The notes under the pieces were generated by a model. It saw nothing but the letters and a program-made list of their open reading frames with translations. It was not told the DNA's origin and made no database searches. The position numbers and the translations under genes were made by a program. A stretch of DNA of 18,985 bases from Prolixibacteraceae bacterium (lineage in GTDB: Bacteria > Bacteroidota > Bacteroidia > Bacteroidales > Prolixibacteraceae): assembly GCA_016930735.1 (NCBI GenBank), contig JAFGGF010000247.1, positions 1 through 18,985 on the forward strand, written 5' to 3'. This document shows, in pieces, positions 13,461-18,985 of the stretch. Positions within the stretch are counted from its first letter, which is position 1, and every line of letters begins with the position of its first letter.

Positions 13461-15896
13461 TTAAACTTTTGTTTTCAGAAGTGCAATATCCAGAACATCC
13501 ATAACCGTTTTTACAAAATGGAAAGTCAATCCCTTAACATATTCTTCCTTGATTTCTTCGAGGTCCTTCCTGTTTTGCTCCGAAAGAATTATCTGGTTGA
13601 TTCCGGCACGTTTGGCCGCGAGTATTTTTTCCTTAATACCACCTACCGGCAGAACTTTTCCCCGAAGAGTAATTTCACCGGTCATAGCCAGGTTTTTCCG
13701 TACTTTGCGTTTAGTAAATGCTGAAGCAAGAGCCGTAACAATTGTAACCCCTGCTGAAGGGCCATCTTTGGGAATTGCTCCTTCAGGCACATGAACATGC
13801 ACATTCCACTCTTCAAATACTTTTGAATTCAGTTTTAAAATTTCGGCGTGCGATTTTAAATATTCATGCGCAATAACTGCCGATTCTTTCATTACATCAC
13901 CCAGATTTCCGGTAAGGGTTAAAGTTCCTTTGCCCTTACTCAGGCTGCATTCAACATAAAGAATTTCGCCACCTACGGCAGTCCAGGCCAATCCTGTAAC
14001 CACTCCTGCAAAATCGTTTCCCTGGTATTTTTCTTTTGTATATTCGATAACGCCCAGGTATTCACGTATATCAGCCTTTGAAAGTTTCTTGTCGAAAGCC
14101 TCTTCAAAGGCAATTTTTTTGGCAATACGCCTGATAACCTTTGCTATTTTTTTATCCAGTTCACGGACACCCGATTCCCTTGTATAATTTTCAATGATAT
14201 GTTCCAGAATTTCCTTTGAAAAAACGACCTGCCCGTTTTTCAGCCCATGGTTTTTCAACTGTTTTGGTATCAGATGCCTTTTGGCAATTTCAATTTTTTC
14301 CTCAACAAGATAACCACTTACTTCAATCAGTTCGAGCCTGTCGCGGAGAGCAGGTTCAATGGTATTTAATGTATTGGCAGTAGCTATAAACATCACTTTC
14401 GAAAGGTCGTAATCCAGTTCCACATAGTTATCATGAAATTCTGAATTTTGCTCCGGATCAAGAACTTCTAACAAAGCTGAAGCCGGGTCTCCGTGGAATT
14501 GTTTTGAAACCTTGTCAATCTCATCAAGGATAAAAACAGGATTTGATGATTTTGCTTTTTTTATGTTCTGTATAATCCTTCCCGGCATGGCACCGATATA
14601 AGTCTTACGGTGGCCACGGATTTCGGATTCATCGTGTAAACCACCCAGGCTGATCCTAACATAATTCCTGTCTAAAGCCCTGGCAACGGATTTACCCAAC
14701 GAAGTTTTCCCCACCCCCGGAGGCCCATACAGGCAAAGGATCGGTGATTTCATGTCGTTTTTTAATTTTAAAACAGCCAGGTGTTCCAGAATCCTTTCCT
14801 TTACTTTTTCCAGTCCAAAATGATCTTCATCGAGTATTTTACTGGCTCTTTTTAAATCAAAATTATCTTTGGTAAATTCATCCCATGGAAGTTCCAGCAA
14901 TGTCTGGCAATAGGTAAACTGAACAGAATATTCTCCGGCAGCCGGATTCAGACGCTGTAATTTATCTACTTCTTTTTCAAAATATTTTGCAGTGTTTTCA
15001 GCCCATTTCTTAGCTTTTGCCTTCTCCATCAGTTCTTTAATTTCCTGTTCAACAGGATTTCCGCCTAATTCATCCTGAATGGTTTTCATTTGCTGGTGCA
15101 GCATAAACTCACGCTGCTGCCTGTCCATATCTGATTTTACTTTCGACTGGATATCGTTTTTTAATTCCAGCATCTGAACTTCCTTAACCAGGTAACTTAT
15201 TGCCTGAACACCCCTTTCCCTTAATTCATCAATTTCAAGAAGGCTTTGTTTGTCTTCAACTTTTAGGTCGGTATTCGAACAGATAAAATTTATCAGGAAG
15301 GTAGAATTTTCAATATTTTTTACCGCAAATGTGGCTTCGGGGGGAACATTTGCTGCAAACTGGGCAATCTTTATAGAGAGGTCTTTTAATGAACCAACTA
15401 TGGCATTAAATTCAGCACTCTCACCATGGGGAACTTTATCGGTTAAAGGTTCAATTGAAGCTTTAAAATAAGGCTGTTCCGAAATATATTCACGAATACG
15501 GAACCTTCTTTTCCCCTGAATAATAACCGATGTGGAACCATCGGGCATTTCAAGTATTTTTAATATTTCGGCAACAGTGCCAATGGTATATAATTCCCGC
15601 GGTTTTGGCTCATCAATATTAAAATCGATTTGTGCCAGGGTTCCCAGTAATTTGATCCCCCTGTTTACATCTTTGATCAGTTGAAGCGATTTTTTACGAC
15701 CAACCGTAATAGGGAGCACAACTCCAGGAAAAAGAACTGTATTTCGCAATGGTAAAACCGGCAGGACATCCGGCAAATCTACGTCCCTTAAATCACTATC
15801 GCTGCCATCAGCGATGATTGGAATAAAATCAGCTTCATTATCGATGGCATCGGATAATAACAAACCACCGATGTTTCCTTCTTTTAAATTCCCCAT
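13461..15896 (-). CDS. lon: ATP-dependent protease Lon
   Basis: This is the cytoplasmic quality-control protease that unfolds and degrades damaged and regulatory proteins. All domains are present in 811 residues: an N-terminal substrate-recognition LonN domain (about 44-250) and a helical coiled region (about 250-350). An AAA+ module follows with Walker A GPPGVGKT (391-398) and Walker B FILDEIDK (455-462), then a C-terminal serine protease domain. The catalytic pair is S714 in PKDGPSAGVT and K757 in GGIKEKIL, 43 residues apart as in the Escherichia coli enzyme. The first 40 residues are an acidic extension often seen in Bacteroidota Lon. The ATG at 15896 begins MGNLKEG. It is a single-gene unit, with no heat-shock element that I could recognise upstream. 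Confidence 0.97.
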   Translation of the reverse strand: MGNLKEGNIGGLLLSDAIDNEADFIPIIADGSDSDLRDVDLPDVLPVLPLRNTVLFPGVVLPITVGRKKSLQLIKDVNRGIKLLGTLAQIDFNIDEPKPRELYTIGTVAEILKILEMPDGSTSVIIQGKRRFRIREYISEQPYFKASIEPLTDKVPHGESAEFNAIVGSLKDLSIKIAQFAANVPPEATFAVKNIENSTFLINFICSNTDLKVEDKQSLLEIDELRERGVQAISYLVKEVQMLELKNDIQSKVKSDMDRQQREFMLHQQMKTIQDELGGNPVEQEIKELMEKAKAKKWAENTAKYFEKEVDKLQRLNPAAGEYSVQFTYCQTLLELPWDEFTKDNFDLKRASKILDEDHFGLEKVKERILEHLAVLKLKNDMKSPILCLYGPPGVGKTSLGKSVARALDRNYVRISLGGLHDESEIRGHRKTYIGAMPGRIIQNIKKAKSSNPVFILDEIDKVSKQFHGDPASALLEVLDPEQNSEFHDNYVELDYDLSKVMFIATANTLNTIEPALRDRLELIEVSGYLVEEKIEIAKRHLIPKQLKNHGLKNGQVVFSKEILEHIIENYTRESGVRELDKKIAKVIRRIAKKIAFEEAFDKKLSKADIREYLGVIEYTKEKYQGNDFAGVVTGLAWTAVGGEILYVECSLSKGKGTLTLTGNLGDVMKESAVIAHEYLKSHAEILKLNSKVFEEWNVHVHVPEGAIPKDGPSAGVTIVTALASAFTKRKVRKNLAMTGEITLRGKVLPVGGIKEKILAAKRAGINQIILSEQNRKDLEEIKEEYVKGLTFHFVKTVMDVLDIALLKTKV

Positions 15897-16059
15897 AAAA
15901 ATATCTTTAGTTGTGCCGGTTTATACATTAAAATTCTGGTCTTCATTACAATAGCTATGCCATGGTTCGAGGCTGTTGATTTAAAACAAGATAACAAATA
16001 ATTGGTTCAGGTTTTTTTTTCAGAATAGGAATATTTTCCAAAAATGAACCCCTGAAAAT

Positions 16060-16082
16060 AAAAAAAGCCCCGACCCGGAGCT
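16060..16082 (-). terminator. Intrinsic terminator of the rpmE transcript
   Basis: On the minus strand AGCTCCG and CGGGGCT (plus-strand 16076-16082 and 16066-16072) pair over 7 bp with one G-U and a GGT loop, followed by a run of at least six T. It lies 23 nt beyond the rpmE stop and ahead of the lon promoter region. Confidence 0.85.
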
Positions 16083-16105
16083 TATATCTTATCAGGTTTT
16101 CAAAC

Positions 16106-16369
16106 CTATCTTTTCCTGTTATCCATATGTTGTTTATACCTGTTCATAAATTTATCGACACGCCCTGCGGTATCAACAAGTTTAACTTTCCCGGTATAAA
16201 ACGGGTGAGATGTATTTGAAATCTCAATCTTTACCAACGGATATTCTACTCCGTCAACTTCAATGGTTTCCCTGGTTTGAACAGTTGACTTATTAATAAA
16301 AACATGGTCGTTCGACATGTCTTTAAATGCAACCAACCTATAATCTTCCGGATGTATTCCTTTTTTCAT
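16106..16369 (-). CDS. rpmE2: Ribosomal protein L31, type B
   Basis: This is a protein of the 50S subunit that bridges to the 30S subunit in known ribosomes. The 87-residue protein starts MKKGIHPEDYRLVAFKD and contains the L31 core ISNTSHPFYTGKVKLVDTAGRVDKFMNRY. It has no cysteine at all, so it is the zinc-free form (type B, sometimes called the C-minus form). It is longer than zinc-type L31 (about 70) by an internal insertion, typical of the type. The single-gene transcript has a consensus promoter, a structured leader of about 80 nt and a strong terminator. This layout suggests autonomous regulation, perhaps by excess L31 binding its own leader. Confidence 0.96.
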   Translation of the reverse strand: MKKGIHPEDYRLVAFKDMSNDHVFINKSTVQTRETIEVDGVEYPLVKIEISNTSHPFYTGKVKLVDTAGRVDKFMNRYKQHMDNRKR

Positions 16370-16389
16370 TTCATTTATTTTTGTTTTGA

Positions 16390-16427
16390 ATGGTCACCTT
16401 GCGGTAATCCACCCGGGATTTGAACCC
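16390..16427 (-). ncRNA. Structured 5' leader of rpmE2, candidate autoregulatory element
   Basis: On the minus strand, a first hairpin pairs GGG with CCC around a 7-nt loop TTCAAAT (16415-16427). A second, stronger hairpin follows (16390-16412): its arms give a 9-bp stem with one bulged A and one G-U pair, capped by a GCAA tetraloop of the GNRA type (16399-16402). The AUG lies about 21 nt further on. Ribosomal protein genes often have such leaders that bind the protein product. I cannot match this one to a named family. Confidence 0.5.
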
Positions 16428-16455
16428 TCTAATTAATCAAAATTTATTCGGCCTG

Positions 16456-16486
16456 CAAAGATAAATATAGTTGGTTAAAATCCAAA
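16456..16486 (-). promoter_or_regulatory. Consensus Bacteroidota promoter of rpmE2
   Basis: The minus strand has TTTG (16483-16486), exactly 19 nt, then TATCTTTG (16456-16463) followed by CA. This is a full match to the Bacteroidota primary-sigma consensus TTTG-N19-TAnnTTTG. Transcription would begin near 16449, giving a leader of about 80 nt. Confidence 0.9.
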
Positions 16487-16497
16487 AGAAATTAATT

Positions 16498-17688
16498 TTA
16501 ATTTGCTTTTTCATCTGCAGCATTCTCTGTTCCTAAAGTTGGCATCCGGTGAAATGGTTTTGTGCGGTCGAACAAATACCTGTATGTATGGTGTGTTTTG
16601 GCAAGTTTACCTCCCACTGCCTCGTAAACAGCTACAATTTTCGGATTAAAATCGCCGGCCCAAGATAATTCAACTTCTTTGTACCAGGGTTTATGTTTCA
16701 TTAACTTATCCTGATGCCAGAAAATAGCAGATTCAATACCCGACCTCTGGTATTTGGGGACAACACCCATTATCAGAATCCGGGTCCGGGTCATAACATG
16801 CGTTTTTTTATAATAGAAAAATTTTAAAATGCTAATCGGATCAAGTTTCCCTTTTAATTTTTTCAGAATCTGATTTAAATCCGGGATCATTACAAATAAT
16901 GCTATCGGTATATCGTTATGATAGGCGAACCAGATCATTTCCGGGTCGAGTATTGCTTTAGAAGAAATCATAAAATCCCTTATATCCTGCGGGTCAAGAG
17001 GCTTATAATGTTCAAAGGTACGCCATGCTTCATCATAAATATGGCAGAAATCCTGAATAAATTTTTCTGTATGCTTATAGTCAAAATGTTTAAAACTATA
17101 ACCGGGTTTTTGGGCCACCCAACCGGCAATTTTCCAGAATCGTTCCGGAAAAGGGACTGAATAATCGAGGTGGTAATTAAATTGTTTAAAGTATACCTTA
17201 AATCCATAGTTTTCAAACAATTCTTTATAATACGGAGGATTATACGGCATACCAAAACCTGTTGGAATAAATCCTTCGACCAAAAGCCCCCAGTTGAGGT
17301 AATTCTCGCCAAAATTTATGGGGCCATCCATGGCTTCCATTTCATGTTTTTTATTCCACTCTTTTGCTGCGTCAAACAACATATTTGCAACCTCCTGATT
17401 GTTCACACATTCAAAAAAACCGCAACCTCCGGTTGGTTGCTCATAGGTATGCGATTTATTATAATTTATAAAAGCTGCAATCCTGCCCAATAATTTATTG
17501 TTTTCATCAACCAGTATCCAGCGGATCGCTATCCCGTTTTTAAATGTTGAATTTTTCCCCGGAGTAAAAGTTTCTTCTACCATTGCCTCCAGCGGGCAAG
17601 CCCAGTTAGGGTCATTTTTATAAATTAAATGGGGGACTTTATGAAAAAGTTTCTTAGTACCTTTATCAGTTACTTCAATTAATTTCAT
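16498..17688 (-). CDS. GNAT-like N-acetyltransferase paralogue 1 (unknown substrate)
   Basis: This 396-residue protein has no signal or membrane span. The C-terminal part carries a GNAT-like acetyl-CoA motif, GVVPKYQRSGIESAIF (about 308-323), followed by a conserved segment (VELSWAGDFNP) and a closing TYRYLFDRTKPF. The N-terminal half has a stretch MEAMDGPINFGEN (about 117-129) shared with the neighbour, and the first 80 residues (NDPNWACPLE, GRIAAFIN) also resemble half of a GNAT fold, so two GNAT-like halves are possible. The protein is closely related to the next gene upstream, roughly half of the aligned residues agreeing by eye. The two lie 49 bp apart and are probably one operon. The function is unknown. 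Confidence 0.75.
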   Translation of the reverse strand: MKLIEVTDKGTKKLFHKVPHLIYKNDPNWACPLEAMVEETFTPGKNSTFKNGIAIRWILVDENNKLLGRIAAFINYNKSHTYEQPTGGCGFFECVNNQEVANMLFDAAKEWNKKHEMEAMDGPINFGENYLNWGLLVEGFIPTGFGMPYNPPYYKELFENYGFKVYFKQFNYHLDYSVPFPERFWKIAGWVAQKPGYSFKHFDYKHTEKFIQDFCHIYDEAWRTFEHYKPLDPQDIRDFMISSKAILDPEMIWFAYHNDIPIALFVMIPDLNQILKKLKGKLDPISILKFFYYKKTHVMTRTRILIMGVVPKYQRSGIESAIFWHQDKLMKHKPWYKEVELSWAGDFNPKIVAVYEAVGGKLAKTHHTYRYLFDRTKPFHRMPTLGTENAADEKAN

Positions 17689-17737
17689 TGACAGATAAGT
17701 TTCGCCTAAAGGTACTACAAAATTTGAATTGTTTGGT

Positions 17738-18904
17738 TTATTCGTCGATTATCGGCATACTTTTAAAGGGTTTTTCCCGGTCGAATAAATAACGCATTGT
17801 ATAATGTGTAATATCGTGGTTGGCTCCAAACGATTTAAAAAGGGCATTCATTTTCGGGTTAAAATCGCCTACCCAACTCATTTCCATCTCTTTGTACCAC
17901 GATTTACGTAACATTACCTGTTTAACCTGATGGAATATTCCGGATTCAACTCCTGTCCGCTGAAAACCGGGAATAACTCCCAATACAAGGGCTCTGCACC
18001 TTGTAATGGTTTTTTTCCGTTTTAACCTGAAAAACCGGTAAATTTTAAGCGGCCCGAATTTTCCCGGTTTTAATTTTCTCAGGATTTGATTTACATCAGG
18101 AAGCATCATAAAAAAAGCAACCGGTTCATCTTTATAATAAGCATACCATACAAATTCCTCATCAAAAATATACTTTGCATTATTTAATAATCCATTTATA
18201 TCTTCGGCATGAATTGACTTGTAATTCCTGTGTTTTCGCCAGGCTTGCTCATAAACTTTAATAAAATCAGAAATATATTTTTCTTTTTTACTGAATTTAA
18301 AATGTTCGTAGCTGAGGTTTGGCTTTTTAGCCCTCCATGCAGCAATTTTCCAAAACCGCTCGGGCAAATCAGGATTTGAAATATCCATCCGGTAGCTATA
18401 CTGCCTGTAATATATATTAAAGCCATAATCTTCAAAAAGATTAAGGTAATATTCCGGATGGTATTGCATCCCGAAGGTTTGTTGTTTATGCCCTTTGGCA
18501 AGTAATCCCCAGTTAAAAAAATTCTCCCCGAAATTAACAGGCCCGTCCATGGCTTCCATACCATTGCTTTTCAGCCAGTCACGGGCTGTGTCAAACAGTA
18601 AAGCCGATACTTTTTTATCGTTAACCGATTCAAAAAATCCGATAGCTCCGGTGGGTTGTTCATACGAATCTGCCAGTTCATGTTCAAAAAAAGCGGCAAT
18701 CCTACCCACAACTTCTTTCCCGTTTTTAACTATCCACCTTTGGGCTTTGCCATTTTTAAAACCTGTGTTTTTTTCAGGATTGAAAATATCCTCATGCATA
18801 CCTCTTAAAGGAGGAACCCAATCCGGATCATCTTTATATATTTTATGGGGAAGTTGATAAAACTGATTCAGTGTTTTTTTACCACTTACCTGAATTATCT
18901 CCAT
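17738..18904 (-). CDS. GNAT-like N-acetyltransferase paralogue 2 (unknown substrate)
   Basis: This 388-residue protein is a paralogue of the gene downstream, with the same order: NDPDWVPPLRGM near the N-terminus, then MEAMDGPVNFGEN followed by FFNWGLL. The GNAT-like motif is GVIPGFQRTGVESGIF (about 309-324), followed by EMSWVGDFNP and MRYLFDREKPF at the end. No membrane or secretion signal is seen, so it is cytoplasmic. It is upstream in the pair and so probably the first gene. The region before its ATG (18905-18985) has TTTG about 15-17 nt before TATATTCGG, a poor promoter match. Tandem duplication followed by divergence is the simplest history; two copies may act on related substrates or form a hetero-oligomer, which is inference. 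Confidence 0.75.
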   Translation of the reverse strand: MEIIQVSGKKTLNQFYQLPHKIYKDDPDWVPPLRGMHEDIFNPEKNTGFKNGKAQRWIVKNGKEVVGRIAAFFEHELADSYEQPTGAIGFFESVNDKKVSALLFDTARDWLKSNGMEAMDGPVNFGENFFNWGLLAKGHKQQTFGMQYHPEYYLNLFEDYGFNIYYRQYSYRMDISNPDLPERFWKIAAWRAKKPNLSYEHFKFSKKEKYISDFIKVYEQAWRKHRNYKSIHAEDINGLLNNAKYIFDEEFVWYAYYKDEPVAFFMMLPDVNQILRKLKPGKFGPLKIYRFFRLKRKKTITRCRALVLGVIPGFQRTGVESGIFHQVKQVMLRKSWYKEMEMSWVGDFNPKMNALFKSFGANHDITHYTMRYLFDREKPFKSMPIIDE

Positions 18905-18985
18905 GAGAATTTAGGTTAATAGGTTTTCCCGAATATAATATTTTCCGGTGAACAAAAAAAGGATGTTTTCTCTTTTTAAAGATGA

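Noticed and set aside
16411..16430. tRNA-like T-arm (GGGTTCAAATCCC on the minus strand)
   Set aside because: The stem is only 3 bp. No acceptor, D-arm or anticodon arm can be folded around it, and it lies in the rpmE leader between promoter and start codon.
13461..18904. Defence island, CRISPR array, prophage or mobile element
   Set aside because: Checked by eye for integrase, transposase, direct repeats and spacer arrays and found none; the genes here are housekeeping or unknown acetyltransferases.

Overview
The window comes from a Bacteroidota chromosome, probably near Bacteroidales/Marinilabiliales (the order is a weak guess). The evidence is AT-rich intergenic DNA, promoters of the Bacteroidota type (TTTG, about 19 nt, TAnnTTTG), a cysteine-free type B ribosomal protein L31, LytS/LytTR-type signalling, and an arginine gene order with proC and a GNAT acyltransferase between argR and argG. 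I see no insertion sequence, phage, CRISPR, rRNA or tRNA gene.

Positions 1-5044 (minus strand) are a very tight arginine operon read argR, GNAT acyltransferase, argG, argC, argD, proC, with proC running off the left edge. Gaps are 1-5 bp or a 4-bp overlap, except 32 bp before proC. Two ArgR operator boxes 21 bp apart sit on the argR core promoter. Positions 5283-9640 (plus strand) are carA and carB, which make the carbamoyl phosphate used for arginine and pyrimidines. The carA leader contains a long hairpin followed by nine T, upstream of carA, and a smaller hairpin that would compete with it. This looks like a transcription attenuator, and it is the most interesting regulatory structure in the window.

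Positions 9641-10016 hold a GC-rich terminator that works mainly for the minus strand, a 62-codon small ORF and a second hairpin. Positions 10017-12697 (minus strand) hold a LytS-like histidine kinase, a LytTR response regulator, a membrane-anchored DUF302 protein and a lipoprotein with a heavy-metal-associated (HMA) domain. Divergent from the kinase is a 122-residue ExbB/MotA-like membrane protein at 12942-13310, followed by its own terminator.

Positions 13461-15896 encode Lon protease. Positions 16106-16369 encode ribosomal protein L31 type B, with a textbook Bacteroidota promoter and a structured 5' leader that is a candidate autoregulatory RNA. Positions 16498-18904 hold two tandem paralogous proteins of nearly 400 residues with a C-terminal GNAT-like motif and unknown substrate.

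Most genes are ordinary housekeeping genes. The points worth follow-up are the carAB leader switch, the ArgR boxes, the rpmE leader, the four-cysteine GNAT in the arginine operon, and the kinase/DUF302/HMA neighbourhood.
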